Assembly (NCBI RefSeq): GCF_011752015.1
Contig: NZ_JAAIKA010000001.1
Coordinates: 806,001-870,000, forward strand
DNA: 64,000 nt
Source: Canibacter zhoujuaniae
Lineage (GTDB): Bacteria; Actinomycetota; Actinomycetes; Actinomycetales; Microbacteriaceae
Direction: 5' to 3'
The notes below the pieces were generated by a model. The model made no database searches. It worked only from the letters and a program-made list of their open reading frames with translations, and was not told the DNA's origin. Positions 1-10,458 of this stretch are shown here, piece after piece. Both the position numbers and the translations under genes were made by a program. Position 1 is the stretch's first letter. Every line of letters starts with the position of its first letter.

Positions 1-545
1 GCTACTTCGTCTATCGTCCCAAGCCCGTCTACTGCGACCAAAATGCCGCGCTCTTTAAAGAGTTCAATAAGCGGCGCGGTCTCGGCAGCATACACATTTT
101 GGCGGTGGCGAATAACCTCTTCGGTATCGTCTGCACGACCCTGCTCAACTGCTCGCTTCAGGAGGCGCTGCACAACCTCTTCAGTGTCGGCCTCAAGCAG
201 CACTACAGCGTCAAGCTGCCCGCCGGCAGGCTCAAGTGTTTTATCCAGCGCATGCACCTGATCTACTGTGCGAGGGTAGCCGTCGAGCAGAAATCCCTGC
301 TGCGCGTCGTCAAGCGCGATGCGGTCGGCAACAATAGCGTTTGTGATCTCATCTGGAACCAGCTCGCCACGCTCAATGATCGCAGCAACCTGTTTGCCAA
401 GCGGAGTTTGGTTTTTTATATTCTCGCGAAAAATATCACCGGTTGAAATGGCGGGAACACCGTAACGTTCCGCAATTTTCCCCGCCTGTGTGCCTTTGCC
501 GGCACCCGGTGGTCCAACGATTAAAAGATGAGTTGCTTGAGTCAT
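1..545 (-). CDS. adk: Adenylate kinase, 3' end missing
   Basis: Interconverts ATP + AMP and 2 ADP in the cytoplasm. The reading frame is open from the ATG at 545 to the window edge, giving 181 residues. The N-terminus shows the Walker A loop GPPGAGKGT (residues about 11-19), then STGDIF and LDGYPRT, all hallmarks of adenylate kinase. The part past DGYPRT goes straight into a short lid with no Cys4 zinc motif, as in short actinobacterial enzymes. The visible end ([10 protein letters not shown]) is a typical adenylate kinase C-terminus, so only a few residues are missing. It starts 3 bp after the secY stop, the classic secY-adk arrangement of the spc operon. Confidence 0.96.
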   Translation of the reverse strand, partial: MTQATHLLIVGPPGAGKGTQAGKIAERYGVPAISTGDIFRENIKNQTPLGKQVAAIIERGELVPDEITNAIVADRIALDDAQQGFLLDGYPRTVDQVHALDKTLEPAGGQLDAVVLLEADTEEVVQRLLKRAVEQGRADDTEEVIRHRQNVYAAETAPLIELFKERGILVAVDGLGTIDEV

Positions 546-548
546 AAG

Positions 549-1868
549 TTACTTTAAAAGCCCTTCGTAGTGGCGCTGCTGCAACTGCGCATCGATCTGT
601 TTCACCGTTTCAAGGCCAACACCCACGATAATCAAAATCGAAGCGCCGCCGAACGGGAAGTTCTGGTTGGCGTTGAAGAAGCTCAACGCGAACAACGGCA
701 GCAGCGCAATAATACCGAGGTACAGTGCGCCAGCGCTGGTAATCCGGTTGATAACGTATGCCAGATATTCTGCTGTCGGACGACCCGCGCGAATTCCTGG
801 AATAAAGCCGCCGTAGCGCTTCATGTTGTCAGCAACCTCTTCAGGGTTGAAGGTGATGCTGATGTAGAAGAAGGCGAAGGCGATTACCAGCACAAAGAAC
901 AGCGCCATGTAGAGCGGCTGATCACCGTAAACAAGGTTGTTTTGGATCCATACAACCCACGCAGCTGGCTCCTGCCCCGGTGCGGGCTGGTTGAACTGGG
1001 TGACCAACATAGGCATAAAGAGAATTGATGACGCGAAAATTACTGGAATCACGCCGGCCATATTCACTTTGATCGGAATGTATGTAGAGGTGCCACCGTA
1101 AGTGCGGCGGCCCACAACGCGTTTCGCGTACTGCACCGGGATGCGACGCTGCGACTGCTCAACGAACACAACCGCAATCATCACAAGAAGCCCGAGCACC
1201 ATCACAACCGCAAAAACTTCCCAACCTCGTGCCTGCTGGATCGCCCACAGCGCACCCGGGAAACCCGCCGCGATCGAAGTGAAAATGAGCAGGGACATGC
1301 CGTTACCGATGCCGCGCTCGGTGATCATCTCACCGAACCACATCACCAGTCCGGTGCCGGCTGTCATGGTGAGGATCTGAATAATCATCGCCCACCACTC
1401 AGGTGAGATCAGATTTTCACACGCCGCAGAGCCCACAGCTCCAAAAAGCAAGCCCGAGCGTGCAGTCACCAACAGTGTTGTTGCCTGGAGAATGCCGAGA
1501 CCGATCGTTAGATAGCGGGTGTACTGGGTGAGTTTAGACTGACCAGCCTGCCCCTCTTTGTGCAGCGCTTCAAAGTGCGGGATCACCACGCGCAACAGCT
1601 GCGTAATAATCGAAGCCGTAATGTATGGCATGATACCCAGCGCAAAAATCGAGAGCTGCAGCAGAGCACCCCCCGAAAAGAGGTTAATCATCTGATACAA
1701 ACCGGAAGCGTCTTGCGTTGAGACAAGACAGGCTTTCAGGTTTGAATAGTTCACAAAGGGAGCTGGGACAAATGAACCTAAACGGAACAAAGCCATAATT
1801 GCCAGGGTAAACAGAATCTTACGACGCAGGTCCTGTGCCTTAAAGACTCGAGCAATTGCGCTGAACAA
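549..1868 (-). CDS. secY: Protein translocase subunit SecY
   Basis: Central pore subunit of the SecYEG translocon in the cytoplasmic membrane. The 439-residue protein is of normal length and has about ten hydrophobic segments. The N-terminus (MFSAIARVFKAQDLRRKI) and the GIMPYITASIITQLL segment are SecY signatures. Start is a TTG at 1868 with an AAGGA Shine-Dalgarno just upstream, and no ATG lies nearby. It is separated from rplO by 136 bp holding a strong hairpin, so secY-adk may have its own promoter or be partly attenuated from the upstream ribosomal genes. Confidence 0.97.
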   Translation of the reverse strand: MFSAIARVFKAQDLRRKILFTLAIMALFRLGSFVPAPFVNYSNLKACLVSTQDASGLYQMINLFSGGALLQLSIFALGIMPYITASIITQLLRVVIPHFEALHKEGQAGQSKLTQYTRYLTIGLGILQATTLLVTARSGLLFGAVGSAACENLISPEWWAMIIQILTMTAGTGLVMWFGEMITERGIGNGMSLLIFTSIAAGFPGALWAIQQARGWEVFAVVMVLGLLVMIAVVFVEQSQRRIPVQYAKRVVGRRTYGGTSTYIPIKVNMAGVIPVIFASSILFMPMLVTQFNQPAPGQEPAAWVVWIQNNLVYGDQPLYMALFFVLVIAFAFFYISITFNPEEVADNMKRYGGFIPGIRAGRPTAEYLAYVINRITSAGALYLGIIALLPLFALSFFNANQNFPFGGASILIIVGVGLETVKQIDAQLQQRHYEGLLK

Positions 1869-1948
1869 TATGTGTCCTTACGGTTTTTGGGCGCACTGAT
1901 GCGCGCATAACATAACTCATCTAGCTTACACGCTAGGGCGGAAAACCT

Positions 1949-1986
1949 AAAGCGGGCCGAACTAGGTTGCTAGCTCGACCCGCTTT
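1949..1986 (-). terminator. Hairpin between rplO and secY
   Basis: Two 17-base arms (1949-1965 and 1970-1986) around a 4-base loop. Read as minus-strand RNA the arms pair fully, using two G-U wobbles. The wobbles form only in the minus-strand transcript, which matches the direction of the operon. A short broken T-rich run (TTT AGG TTTT) follows. It could be an intrinsic terminator or attenuator for the ribosomal part of the operon ahead of secY. Confidence 0.6.
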
Positions 1987-2004
1987 CAGTTAGTGCTTAG
2001 TTAA

Positions 2005-2460
2005 CTATTTAACTTCGCCACCTGCTGCGGTGATCTTCTCTGCAGCAGACGCTGAAACCTTGTCAACATCCACCACGAGCTTGACCTTAAGGTCACCATC
2101 ACCGAGCACCTTAACTGGCTGGTTCTTACGCACAGCACCCTTTGCCACGAGGTCAGCAACAGTAACGTCACCACCATTCGGGTAAAGAGCTTCGAGCGCA
2201 GATACGTTAACTACCTGATACTCAGTGCGGAATGGGTTCTTAAAACCGCGCAGCTTCGGGGTGCGCATGTGCAGTGGCATCTGACCACCCTCGAAACCGG
2301 CCTTCACCTGGTAACGAGCCTTGGTGCCCTTGGTACCACGTCCTGCGGTTTTACCCTTAGAGGCCTCACCACGGCCAACGCGGGTTTTTGCCTTTTTAGC
2401 ACCCGGTGCTGGACGGAGATGGTGTGCCTTGAGAATCTGCTGTTCCTGGGTCTCGCTCAT
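2005..2460 (-). CDS. rplO: 50S ribosomal protein L15
   Basis: Large-subunit protein L15. The 151-residue product begins with a Lys/Gly/Arg-rich tail ([17 protein letters not shown]) typical of L15, followed by the [16 protein letters not shown] segment diagnostic of the family. Its ATG overlaps the rpmD stop codon by one base, so the two are probably translationally coupled. It is the last ribosomal protein gene before the secY spacer. Confidence 0.97.
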   Translation of the reverse strand: MSETQEQQILKAHHLRPAPGAKKAKTRVGRGEASKGKTAGRGTKGTKARYQVKAGFEGGQMPLHMRTPKLRGFKNPFRTEYQVVNVSALEALYPNGGDVTVADLVAKGAVRKNQPVKVLGDGDLKVKLVVDVDKVSASAAEKITAAGGEVK

Positions 2461-2648
2461 TATGCGTCGACCTCCTCTACCTCAACAAGGTGACGAACAG
2501 CGAGAATGTAGCCACGGGTCTGTTTGTTGTCTTCACGAACAACAGACTGACCGATTTTACGCAGCCCGAGTGAGCGCAGAGTATCGCGCATGTTCTGCTT
2601 CTCGCTGATCTTTGACTTTACCTGCGTAATCTTTAGAGCTTTAGCCAT
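2460..2648 (-). CDS. rpmD: 50S ribosomal protein L30
   Basis: Large-subunit protein L30, 62 residues, the usual bacterial size. The sequence [20 protein letters not shown] followed by SLGLRKIG is the L30 signature (K-I-x-x-KQ-TL-LGL-k). It lies between rpsE (2 bp upstream) and rplO (1-bp overlap) in standard spc order. Its C-terminus ends in an acidic VEVEEVDA tail. Confidence 0.96.
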   Translation of the reverse strand: MAKALKITQVKSKISEKQNMRDTLRSLGLRKIGQSVVREDNKQTRGYILAVRHLVEVEEVDA

Positions 2649-2650
2649 TG

Positions 2651-3352
2651 TTACGCACCTGCCTTCTTTGCAGCAGCCGCAGCAGCAGCCGCCTCTGCCT
2701 CTGCACGTACGATACGAGCTGGCGCAACGCGGTCGAAGTCAAGGCCACGACGCGCAGCAACCGCGCGTGGCTCTTCGAGCTGACGCAGCGCCGCAACAGT
2801 AGCGTGCACGATGTTCAGGGTGTTTGATGAGCCGAGAGACTTGCTCAGCACATCGTGGATGCCCGCACACTCAAGTACGGCACGCACTGGACCACCGGCG
2901 ATAACACCGGTACCCGCAGCAGCAGGGCGCAGCAGAACTACGCCAGCAGCAGCTTCACCCTGGACTGGGTGGGGGATCGATGAGCCCACACGTGGGACGC
3001 GGAAGAAGTTCTTCTTAGCTTCTTCTACACCCTTTGAGATTGCGAGCGGAACTTCCTTCGCCTTGCCGTAGCCAACACCTACGGTACCGTTACCGTCGCC
3101 AACTACAACAAGCGCGGTGAAGCTGAAACGGCGACCACCCTTAACCACCTTTGAAACGCGGTTGATGGTTACAACACGCTCAAGGAATGGGTTTTCTGCG
3201 CGGTCGCGGCCGCCACGCTGGTTATCGCGGTCACCGCGGCCACGGCCACGGCCACGACCTTCGCGTGACTCGTTACGGGTCTCCTGCTGGGAACCAGCCT
3301 CAGCGTTCTTGACCTCTTCAGACACTGTCTGCTCCTTCGTTTCGTTGCTCAC
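2651..3352 (-). CDS. rpsE: 30S ribosomal protein S5
   Basis: Small-subunit protein S5, needed for decoding accuracy. At 233 residues it is clearly longer than the roughly 165 residues of E. coli S5. The extra length is an N-terminal tail of about 55 residues containing a run of Arg-Gly repeats ([19 protein letters not shown]) and an Ala-rich C-terminus. The core is normal: [19 protein letters not shown], the GKAKEVP loop and [12 protein letters not shown]. The start is GTG at 3352, overlapping the rplR end by 4 bp (GTGA). Confidence 0.97.
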   Translation of the reverse strand: MSNETKEQTVSEEVKNAEAGSQQETRNESREGRGRGRGRGDRDNQRGGRDRAENPFLERVVTINRVSKVVKGGRRFSFTALVVVGDGNGTVGVGYGKAKEVPLAISKGVEEAKKNFFRVPRVGSSIPHPVQGEAAAGVVLLRPAAAGTGVIAGGPVRAVLECAGIHDVLSKSLGSSNTLNIVHATVAALRQLEEPRAVAARRGLDFDRVAPARIVRAEAEAAAAAAAAKKAGA

Positions 3353-3723
3353 AGGCTCAGCCCTGCCTCACGAGCGCCTTCTGCAATAGCAGCAACACGA
3401 CCTACGTACTTGCTACCACCGCGGTCGAAAACAACCGCGTCAATGCCTGCGCTCTTTGCGCGTTCAGCTACGAGCTCGCCAACTTTGCGAGCCTGGGCGG
3501 TTTTGTCACCCTCGAATGAGCGCAACTCCGCTTCCATGGTTGATGCGTATGCAAGGGTGTGACCCTTCGCATCATCAATAACCTGGACGAAAACGTGACG
3601 ATTTGAACGGGTCACTGACAGGCGTGGACGCTCTGCAGTGCCGACAATCTTCTTACGCAGACGAGTGTGACGGCGGACACGTGCCGCTGAGCGACCCGCA
3701 GCGCGTTTAACTGATGCAGCCAT
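3349..3723 (-). CDS. rplR: 50S ribosomal protein L18
   Basis: Large-subunit protein that binds 5S rRNA together with L5. The 124-residue sequence shows the L18 core: [20 protein letters not shown], then [20 protein letters not shown] and a C-terminal [15 protein letters not shown]. The length is normal. It sits 3 bp after rplF and overlaps rpsE by 4 bp. Confidence 0.97.
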   Translation of the reverse strand: MAASVKRAAGRSAARVRRHTRLRKKIVGTAERPRLSVTRSNRHVFVQVIDDAKGHTLAYASTMEAELRSFEGDKTAQARKVGELVAERAKSAGIDAVVFDRGGSKYVGRVAAIAEGAREAGLSL

Positions 3724-3726
3724 GGG

Positions 3727-4263
3727 TTACTTACCAGCCTTTCCTGCCTTGCGACGCACAACCTCGCCCGCATAACGAATACCCTTACCCTTGTATGGCT
3801 CTGGTTTCTTCAGCTTGCGAATGTTTGCCGCTACCTCGCCAACAGCCTGCTTATCAATGCCGCTGACGTGAATCTTATTGTTGCCCTCAACCTGGAGAGT
3901 TACGCCCTCTGGTGCGTTGAACTCAACAGGGTGTGAGAAGCCAAGCGCAAGCTCAAGGTTGTTACCCTTCTGCTGCACACGGTAACCGGTGCCGACTACC
4001 TCAAGAGACTTTGAGTATCCCTCGGTTACACCGATAATGTTGTTCGCGATCAAAGAACGGGTGAGACCGTGCAGCGCACGACTTTCGCGCTCATCGTTCG
4101 GGCGGGTTACGAGAACCTGTCCGTCTTCGAGAGCTACAGAAATTGGCTCTGCAACTTCCAGCGTAAGCTCACCCTTCGGGCCTTTAACCGCAACCTGCTG
4201 ACCGTCGATGGTGACTGTTACGCCACCAGGAACGGTGATAGGAAGCTTTCCAATACGTGACAT
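3727..4263 (-). CDS. rplF: 50S ribosomal protein L6
   Basis: Large-subunit protein near the factor-binding site. The 178 residues form the two typical L6 repeats. It starts [16 protein letters not shown] and ends with the L6 signature [22 protein letters not shown]. It is 6 bp downstream of rpsH and 3 bp upstream of rplR. Confidence 0.97.
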   Translation of the reverse strand: MSRIGKLPITVPGGVTVTIDGQQVAVKGPKGELTLEVAEPISVALEDGQVLVTRPNDERESRALHGLTRSLIANNIIGVTEGYSKSLEVVGTGYRVQQKGNNLELALGFSHPVEFNAPEGVTLQVEGNNKIHVSGIDKQAVGEVAANIRKLKKPEPYKGKGIRYAGEVVRRKAGKAGK

Positions 4264-4269
4264 GACGAA

Positions 4270-4668
4270 CTACCACACATAGGCGAGAACTTCTCCGCCT
4301 ACGCCCTTCTGCTCAGCCTCACGGTCGGTCAACAGACCTGAGGAAGTGGACAGGATAGCTACACCGAGGCCACCAAGAACCCTTGGCAACTCGGTTGAGC
4401 GCGCGTATACGCGAAGGCCTGGCTTAGAAACGCGCTTGATGCCCTCGATTGAACGCTCACGGTTTGGACCGTATTTCAAGGTCATTGTGATGGTGGTTCC
4501 GACGCGTGCGTCTGCAACCTTCCAATCAGCAATGTAACCTTCACGCTTCAGGATCTCTGCAATGCCCTCTTTAAGCTTAGAGCCTGGCAGAGACACTTCG
4601 TCATGATGCGCCGCGTTGGCGTTACGCAGTCTGGTCAGCATATCTGCGACCGGATCTGTCATTGTCAT
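4270..4668 (-). CDS. rpsH: 30S ribosomal protein S8
   Basis: Small-subunit protein that binds helix 21 of 16S rRNA and, in E. coli, represses the spc operon by binding its own mRNA. The 132-residue product has the normal start ([17 protein letters not shown]) and the C-terminal signature [13 protein letters not shown] second ATG (MTDPVAD) lies two codons in. The upstream spacer to rplE is 171 bp and strongly structured; the rpsN gene often found here is absent. Confidence 0.97.
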   Translation of the reverse strand: MTMTDPVADMLTRLRNANAAHHDEVSLPGSKLKEGIAEILKREGYIADWKVADARVGTTITMTLKYGPNRERSIEGIKRVSKPGLRVYARSTELPRVLGGLGVAILSTSSGLLTDREAEQKGVGGEVLAYVW

Positions 4669-4781
4669 TTGTGTCTTCTTTCTCGCCTGGTTTCGCCTGG
4701 CCTTACAGGGCCGACGACCTGGGTGGTTGCACCGGGCTGGGAACGTCTAAGAGTTAACCCCGTAAACGCGCTGACGCTGGC

Positions 4782-4815
4782 GTCGGCAGAGAAGTAATTT
4801 AGAATCTCTGCCGAC
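4782..4815 (-). other. Stem-loop in rplE-rpsH spacer
   Basis: A perfect 11-bp inverted repeat (4782-4792 and 4805-4815) around a 12-base A/T-rich loop, in the 171-bp gap where rpsN sits in many other bacteria. Further GGCTGGG/CCCAGCC complementary stretches on each side could extend the fold. No T-run follows, so simple termination is unlikely. It may be a processing or regulatory structure. I found no S14 coding sequence in the gap. Confidence 0.5.
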
Positions 4816-4839
4816 CCCAGCCCAATGTTGATTATTAAA

Positions 4840-5400
4840 TTATGCGTCAGCCTTGAATGGGAAGCCGAACTGACGGAGCAGCTCGCGACCCTCTTCATCG
4901 GTCTTTGCGGTGGTCACGACTGTGATGTCGAAACCGCGCGTACGATCAATCTTATCCTGATCAATCTCATGGAACACAACCTGCTCGGTCAGACCGAAGG
5001 TGTAGTTACCGTTTCCGTCGAACTGCTTCGGGCTTAGGCCACGGAAGTCGCGGATACGTGGCAGAGCCAAGTTGATCAAACGATCAAGGAACTCCCACGC
5101 ACGATCCCCGCGCAGGGTTACGTGTGCGCCGATTGGCTGCCCAGCACGCAGTTTAAACTGCGCAATAGACTTACGCGCCTTGGTAACCATTGGCTTCTGG
5201 CCGGTGATTGCGGTGAGATCAGCGATCGCACCCTCAATAACCTTACCGTCGCGAGCTGCCTCACCGACGCCGGTGTTTACAACAACCTTAACCAGGCCAG
5301 GAACCTGCATTGGGTTCTCGTAACCGAACTTTTCGGTCAGCGCAGCTACAATCTCTGCACGATACTTCTCTTTTAGACGCGGCTGGATTTTAGTGCTCAT
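4840..5400 (-). CDS. rplE: 50S ribosomal protein L5
   Basis: Large-subunit protein that binds 5S rRNA at the central protuberance. Start chosen at the ATG at 5400 ([14 protein letters not shown]), preceded by a strong GGAAAGGA site. A longer frame reaching 5439 lacks a ribosome site and lies within rplX. The product is 186 residues. Family motifs are [10 protein letters not shown], the [19 protein letters not shown] segment and [12 protein letters not shown]. It overlaps the rplX end by 11 bp. Confidence 0.97.
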   Translation of the reverse strand: MSTKIQPRLKEKYRAEIVAALTEKFGYENPMQVPGLVKVVVNTGVGEAARDGKVIEGAIADLTAITGQKPMVTKARKSIAQFKLRAGQPIGAHVTLRGDRAWEFLDRLINLALPRIRDFRGLSPKQFDGNGNYTFGLTEQVVFHEIDQDKIDRTRGFDITVVTTAKTDEEGRELLRQFGFPFKADA

Positions 5401-5764
5401 TAGGGATGTCCTTTCCAGACGCCTTTGCGTAACGAACACGCACGGTCTTTTTCACGCCGTTCTTCTCGATCTCTTCCTCGCGGAAACCAACACGGGTTGG
5501 CTTCTTGGTCTCAGGATCAACAATCGCAACGTTTGAGACGTGAATAGGAGCCTCGTGGTGCTCCACACCGCCCTCTTTGCTGCCGCGCTCTGACTGACCA
5601 ACACGGACGTGCTTGGTCACGATGTTAACACCTTCAACGATAACGCGATCGCTGTCAGTGAGCACCTCAAGAACACGACCCTGCTTGCCGCGGTCACCAC
5701 CGTTTTCTTTGGTAGCGCCGCTGATAACCTCTACGAGGTCACCCTTGCGAATCTTGTTAGCCAT
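5390..5764 (-). CDS. rplX: 50S ribosomal protein L24
   Basis: Large-subunit assembly initiator protein. The 124-residue sequence has the KOW motif near the N-terminus ([31 protein letters not shown]) and the internal [10 protein letters not shown] segment. It is slightly longer than the family average because of a Lys-rich C-terminal region. It lies 3 bp after rplN and overlaps rplE by 11 bp. Confidence 0.97.
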   Translation of the reverse strand: MANKIRKGDLVEVISGATKENGGDRGKQGRVLEVLTDSDRVIVEGVNIVTKHVRVGQSERGSKEGGVEHHEAPIHVSNVAIVDPETKKPTRVGFREEEIEKNGVKKTVRVRYAKASGKDIPNEH

Positions 5765-5767
5765 AGA

Positions 5768-6136
5768 CTAAATCACCTCCGGTGCCAGCGACACGATCTT
5801 CATGAACTTCTTGTCGCGAAGCTCACGCGCTACAGGGCCGAAGATACGGGTGCCGCGTGGCTCCCCGTCGTTCTTCAGGATCACTGCAGCGTTCTCGTCG
5901 AAGCTGATGTATGAACCGTCTGCGCGGCGCGTTGCCTTCTTAGCACGCACCACAACAGCCTTTACAACCTCACCCTTTTTGACATTGCCACCTGGGATTG
6001 CATCCTTTACGGTTGCAACGATGGTGTCGCCAAGGCCTGCGTAACGGCGGCTAGATCCTCCGAGTACGCGAATGGTGAGCAACTCTTTGGCGCCGGTGTT
6101 GTCGGCAACCCTAAGTCGGGATTCCTGTTGAATCAC
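5768..6136 (-). CDS. rplN: 50S ribosomal protein L14
   Basis: Large-subunit protein at the subunit interface. The product has 122 residues, the standard size. The start ([19 protein letters not shown], using a GTG codon) and the signature [20 protein letters not shown] are diagnostic. It is the first gene of the spc set, 35 bp downstream of rpsQ. Confidence 0.97.
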   Translation of the reverse strand: MIQQESRLRVADNTGAKELLTIRVLGGSSRRYAGLGDTIVATVKDAIPGGNVKKGEVVKAVVVRAKKATRRADGSYISFDENAAVILKNDGEPRGTRIFGPVARELRDKKFMKIVSLAPEVI

Positions 6137-6171
6137 TTTGCTACTCCTTTATTGAGCAAACCTTAAAAGGT

Positions 6172-6447
6172 TTACTTCGCCTTCTCGAGAATCTCAACCA
6201 AACGCCAGTTCTTTGTAGCGCTCAGCGGGCGGGTTTCTGCGATGAGAACGTAGTCGCCAATACCAGCGGTGTTCTCTGCATCATGCGCCTTGTACTTCTT
6301 GGTGGTACGCATAACCTTGCCGTAGAGCGGGTGCTTCTTGCGATCCTCAACCTCTACAACGATGGTTTTTTCCATCTTGTCGCTAACCACGTAACCGCGA
6401 AGTGACTTACGGTACGGGCGCTGTTCCTGTGCGACAACCTCAGCCAT
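6172..6447 (-). CDS. rpsQ: 30S ribosomal protein S17
   Basis: Small-subunit primary rRNA-binding protein of 91 residues. The conserved stretch is [22 protein letters not shown] followed by [18 protein letters not shown] and [13 protein letters not shown]. It is the last gene of the S10 operon, 2 bp downstream of rpmC. Confidence 0.97.
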   Translation of the reverse strand: MAEVVAQEQRPYRKSLRGYVVSDKMEKTIVVEVEDRKKHPLYGKVMRTTKKYKAHDAENTAGIGDYVLIAETRPLSATKNWRLVEILEKAK

Positions 6448-6449
6448 GC

Positions 6450-6755
6450 TTAGGCCTCCTTCGTCTCAGCGGCGGCGTCCGCCTGCTTAGTCTTTTTAGC
6501 GGTTTTCTTAGCAGCCTTTGTTTCGGCTGCTGGGGTTTCGCGGATTCCGAGCTTACGCTCGTTCAACACGGTGTAAATACGCGCAATGTCGCGTTTTACA
6601 TGGCGTACACGGCCGTTGTGCTCAAGCTGGCCAGTCGCAGACTGGAAACGCAGATTAAAGAGCTCAGCCTTAGCCTTCTTTAGTTCTTCGATGAGGCGCT
6701 CGTTATCGAACTTATCGAGCTCGCTGATTGCGAGATCCTTGCTTCCGATTGCCAT
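6450..6755 (-). CDS. rpmC: 50S ribosomal protein L29
   Basis: Large-subunit protein at the exit tunnel, near the docking site for SRP and trigger factor. The L29 core ([20 protein letters not shown], then [11 protein letters not shown]) covers residues 1-70. The remaining 30 residues are an Ala/Lys-rich tail ([19 protein letters not shown]) that makes the protein about a third longer than usual. It overlaps the rplP stop by one base. Confidence 0.96.
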   Translation of the reverse strand: MAIGSKDLAISELDKFDNERLIEELKKAKAELFNLRFQSATGQLEHNGRVRHVKRDIARIYTVLNERKLGIRETPAAETKAAKKTAKKTKQADAAAETKEA

Positions 6756-7174
6756 TACGCGTCACCCTCCTCACGCTTGATAATGCGAGCCTTCAGAGGA
6801 AGCTTGTGAATAGCGCGGGTCAGTGCCTCACGCGCAAGCTCCTCATCAACACCGGCTACCTCGAAGAGGACACGGCCTGGCTTAACGTTGGCTACCCACC
6901 ACTCTGGTGAACCCTTACCGGAACCCATACGAGTTTCGGCAGGCTTCTTGGTGAGTGGAAGGTCTGGATAAATGTTGATCCATACCTTACCGCCACGCTT
7001 AATGTGACGGGTCATGGCGATACGAGCAGACTCGATCTGGCGGTTGGTCACGTAGGCCGGTGTCAGTGCCTGGATGCCCAGTTCACCGAAATTAACCGTT
7101 GTGCCACCCTTCGCAGCACCCGAACGCTTCGGGTGATGCTGCTTGCGGTACTTTACTCGACGGGGAATCAGCAT
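6755..7174 (-). CDS. rplP: 50S ribosomal protein L16
   Basis: Large-subunit protein near the A site and peptidyl transferase centre. The product has 139 residues. Diagnostic segments are [39 protein letters not shown] and [14 protein letters not shown]. It lies 2 bp after rpsC and overlaps rpmC by one base. Confidence 0.97.
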   Translation of the reverse strand: MLIPRRVKYRKQHHPKRSGAAKGGTTVNFGELGIQALTPAYVTNRQIESARIAMTRHIKRGGKVWINIYPDLPLTKKPAETRMGSGKGSPEWWVANVKPGRVLFEVAGVDEELAREALTRAIHKLPLKARIIKREEGDA

Positions 7175-7176
7175 GC

Positions 7177-7944
7177 TTAGTTCTCCGCTCCTGCTGCGGC
7201 AGGCGCAGCTTCCTTCGCAGCCTCACGACGTGGGCCACGACGGCGGTCACCACCACGGCCGCCGCGAGCAGGCTTCTTAGCTGCCTCTTCGCGTGCGAGC
7301 TCCTTGTTGGTGATATCGCCCTTGTAGATCCAAACCTTCACGCCAATGCGACCGAAGGTAGTTTTTGCTTCATAGAAACCGTAGTCAATGTTCGCGCGCA
7401 GGGTGTGCAGTGGCACACGACCTTCGCGGTAGAACTCTGAACGGCTCATTTCAGCGCCGCCAAGACGGCCTGAAACCTGGATACGAATACCCTTAGCGCC
7501 AGCACGCAAAGCTCCCTGCAGACCCTTGCGCATTGCACGACGGAAAGCCACACGTGCAGCAAGCTGCTCGGCGATCCCCTGAGCTACCAGCTGCGCATCA
7601 GCCTCTGGGTTTTTTACCTCAAGGATGTTTAGCTGAATCTGCTTGCCGGTGAGCTTCTCAAGCTGACCGCGCACACGCTCAGCCTCAGCACCGCCGCGGC
7701 CAATCACAATGCCCGGACGTGCAGAGAAAATATCTACACGCACACGGTCGCGAGTGCGCTCGATCTGGATGCGGCTGACACCAGCACGGTCGAGGGTCTC
7801 ACCCAAGAACTTGCGGATTTTTGCATCCTCAGCGAGATAGTCGGCGTAGCGCTGACCTGGCTTAGTTGAGTCTGAGAACCAGCGTGACACATGGTCAGTG
7901 GTTACGCCCAGACGGAAGCCATATGGATGAATTTTCTGGCCCAT
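7177..7944 (-). CDS. rpsC: 30S ribosomal protein S3
   Basis: Small-subunit protein at the mRNA entry tunnel. It starts [18 protein letters not shown], has the KH-type RNA-binding segment ([21 protein letters not shown]) and the C-terminal domain motif [20 protein letters not shown]. The 255-residue length includes an Ala/Arg-rich C-terminal tail of about 35 residues, common in actinomycetes. It abuts rplV directly. Confidence 0.97.
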   Translation of the reverse strand: MGQKIHPYGFRLGVTTDHVSRWFSDSTKPGQRYADYLAEDAKIRKFLGETLDRAGVSRIQIERTRDRVRVDIFSARPGIVIGRGGAEAERVRGQLEKLTGKQIQLNILEVKNPEADAQLVAQGIAEQLAARVAFRRAMRKGLQGALRAGAKGIRIQVSGRLGGAEMSRSEFYREGRVPLHTLRANIDYGFYEAKTTFGRIGVKVWIYKGDITNKELAREEAAKKPARGGRGGDRRRGPRREAAKEAAPAAAGAEN

Positions 7945-8319
7945 TTACTTGGCTCCCTTCTTTACAGCCTCAGGAGTAGCAACTACTACTGTGATGTGGC
8001 TGGTGCGTTTGTTGATACGGAACGCACGGCCCTGTGCACGTGGGCGGAAACGCTTGAGGGTTGCACCCTCATCCACGAAAGCACGAGCGACAACAAGCTC
8101 ATCCTCGTTGAGAGGAAGATTTTCGTTGTCAGCCTTTACACGAGCATTAGCAATCGCTGAGGCAACGAGTTTGTACACCGGCTCAGAAGCTGCCTGCGGG
8201 GCGAACTTCAAGATGGCAAGAGCTTCCTGAGCGTTCTTGCCACGCACGAGGTTCACGACGCGACGGGCCTTCTGAGGTGTTACGCGGATATGACGCACGC
8301 GTGCGATCGACTCCACCAT
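7945..8319 (-). CDS. rplV: 50S ribosomal protein L22
   Basis: Large-subunit protein whose loop lines the exit tunnel; changes there affect macrolide sensitivity. The product has 124 residues. Typical features are the [17 protein letters not shown] start and the tunnel loop region [32 protein letters not shown]. There is a 26-bp gap to rpsS upstream. Confidence 0.97.
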   Translation of the reverse strand: MVESIARVRHIRVTPQKARRVVNLVRGKNAQEALAILKFAPQAASEPVYKLVASAIANARVKADNENLPLNEDELVVARAFVDEGATLKRFRPRAQGRAFRINKRTSHITVVVATPEAVKKGAK

Positions 8320-8345
8320 TCTTTTCCTCCTTTACGTCACCGCGC

Positions 8346-8627
8346 TTAGCGGCGACGACCCTTCTTGTCGTCTTTCACGTGACCGCGGAAGGTGCGAGTC
8401 GGTGCAAACTCACCGAGCTTGTGACCAACCATGGTTTCGGTAACAAACACAGGAATGTGCTTGCGCCCGTCGTGAACAGCGATCGTGTGACCGAGCATTG
8501 CCGGGATGATCATTGAACGACGTGACCAGGTCTTAATTACTTTGTTTGTGCCAGCTTCGTTCTGAGCAATCACCTTGTCTAGCAGGTGGTTGTCAACGAA
8601 AGGGCCTTTCTTTAGACTACGAGGCAT
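8346..8627 (-). CDS. rpsS: 30S ribosomal protein S19
   Basis: Small-subunit head protein, 93 residues. The sequence is a near-consensus S19: [41 protein letters not shown] and the C-terminal [12 protein letters not shown]. It sits 21 bp downstream of rplB. Confidence 0.97.
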   Translation of the reverse strand: MPRSLKKGPFVDNHLLDKVIAQNEAGTNKVIKTWSRRSMIIPAMLGHTIAVHDGRKHIPVFVTETMVGHKLGEFAPTRTFRGHVKDDKKGRRR

Positions 8628-8648
8628 CTTTGTTCTCCTACCTACTAC

Positions 8649-9485
<837 letters not shown>

Positions 9486-9510
9486 TATCTATTTCCTTTT
9501 CGCTTCCGAC

Positions 9511-9810
9511 CTATACCGCAGCCGAGAAGATGTCGATTGAACCACTCTTCAGCGTGACGATAGCGCGCTTAGTGTTCTTGCGCTTGCCAAGGCCGAAACG
9601 AGTGCGGCGGGTCTTGCCCTGACGGTTCAGAGTGTTGACGCTTGCAACCTTGACATTAAAAATGTGCTCAATAGCAAGCTTGATTTCGGTCTTATTTGAG
9701 CCTGGCTGCACCTCGAAGGTGTAAGCACCGTTGGCATCGATAAGGCCGTAGCTCTTCTCTGACACGATTGGGCGAATGATCACGTCATGCGGATTCTTGT
9801 TAAGGCTCAT
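9511..9810 (-). CDS. rplW: 50S ribosomal protein L23
   Basis: Large-subunit tunnel-exit protein of 99 residues. The family pattern is visible in [20 protein letters not shown], then [21 protein letters not shown] and the Arg-rich [21 protein letters not shown]. It is 3 bp downstream of rplD. Confidence 0.96.
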   Translation of the reverse strand: MSLNKNPHDVIIRPIVSEKSYGLIDANGAYTFEVQPGSNKTEIKLAIEHIFNVKVASVNTLNRQGKTRRTRFGLGKRKNTKRAIVTLKSGSIDIFSAAV

Positions 9811-9813
9811 TGT

Positions 9814-10455
9814 TTATGCCTCCTTTTCGGTACGCGCAGCAACAAAGCCGTCAAACGCAGCCTTGGTGAACACGAGATCGTCGCTAACAACGATGTCGTA
9901 CGCGTTTACCTGATCTGCCACGATTACGTGTACATTCGGCAGGTTACGCACTGACAGGATGGTTGTATCTTCGTCGCGGTCAGCCACAACTAGCACGCGG
10001 CGACCAACGGTAATAGCGTCAAGCACCTGGCGTGCAGCCTTGGTGCTCGGCTTATCAGCAACACCAAAACTTTCAACCACGTGCAAACGACCACCGCGCG
10101 CACGATCTGATAGCAGCCCCTTAACAGCGGCAGCAATCATCTTCTTTGGGGTGCGCTGTGCATAGTCGCGAGGCACAGGACCGTGAACGGTACCACCACC
10201 GCGGTGCTCTGGCTGACGGATAGAGCCCTGACGCGCACGGCCGGTGCCCTTCTGCTTAAACGGCTTAATGCCTGAACCAGAAACTTCTCCGCGGTTCTTA
10301 GCCTTGTGTGTGCCCTGGCGCGCAGCTGCGAGCTGAGCGGTCACTACCTGGTGAATCAGCGGAACGTTTGTCTCAACGTTGAACAGACCCTCTGGCAGCT
10401 CAACCGAGCCCGCCTTCTTGCCTGCTGCGTCGATTACGTCAAGCTTGGTTGCCAT
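9814..10455 (-). CDS. rplD: 50S ribosomal protein L4
   Basis: Large-subunit protein; in E. coli it also regulates the S10 operon, which is not known to hold in actinomycetes. The 213-residue product shows GTHKAKNRGEVSGSGIKPFKQKGTGRARQGS, the basic loop that enters the exit tunnel, and the FGPVPRDY-like segment HGPVPRDYAQ. It is 3 bp after rplC. Confidence 0.97.
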   Translation of the reverse strand: MATKLDVIDAAGKKAGSVELPEGLFNVETNVPLIHQVVTAQLAAARQGTHKAKNRGEVSGSGIKPFKQKGTGRARQGSIRQPEHRGGGTVHGPVPRDYAQRTPKKMIAAAVKGLLSDRARGGRLHVVESFGVADKPSTKAARQVLDAITVGRRVLVVADRDEDTTILSVRNLPNVHVIVADQVNAYDIVVSDDLVFTKAAFDGFVAARTEKEA

Positions 10456-10458
10456 GTG

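Noticed and set aside
4665-4898. 77-codon minus-strand frame in the rplE-rpsH spacer as a possible rpsN
   Set aside because: It shows none of the S14 signatures (no RCxxxGR or LREMAHRGELPG-like segment) and overlaps the end of rplE.
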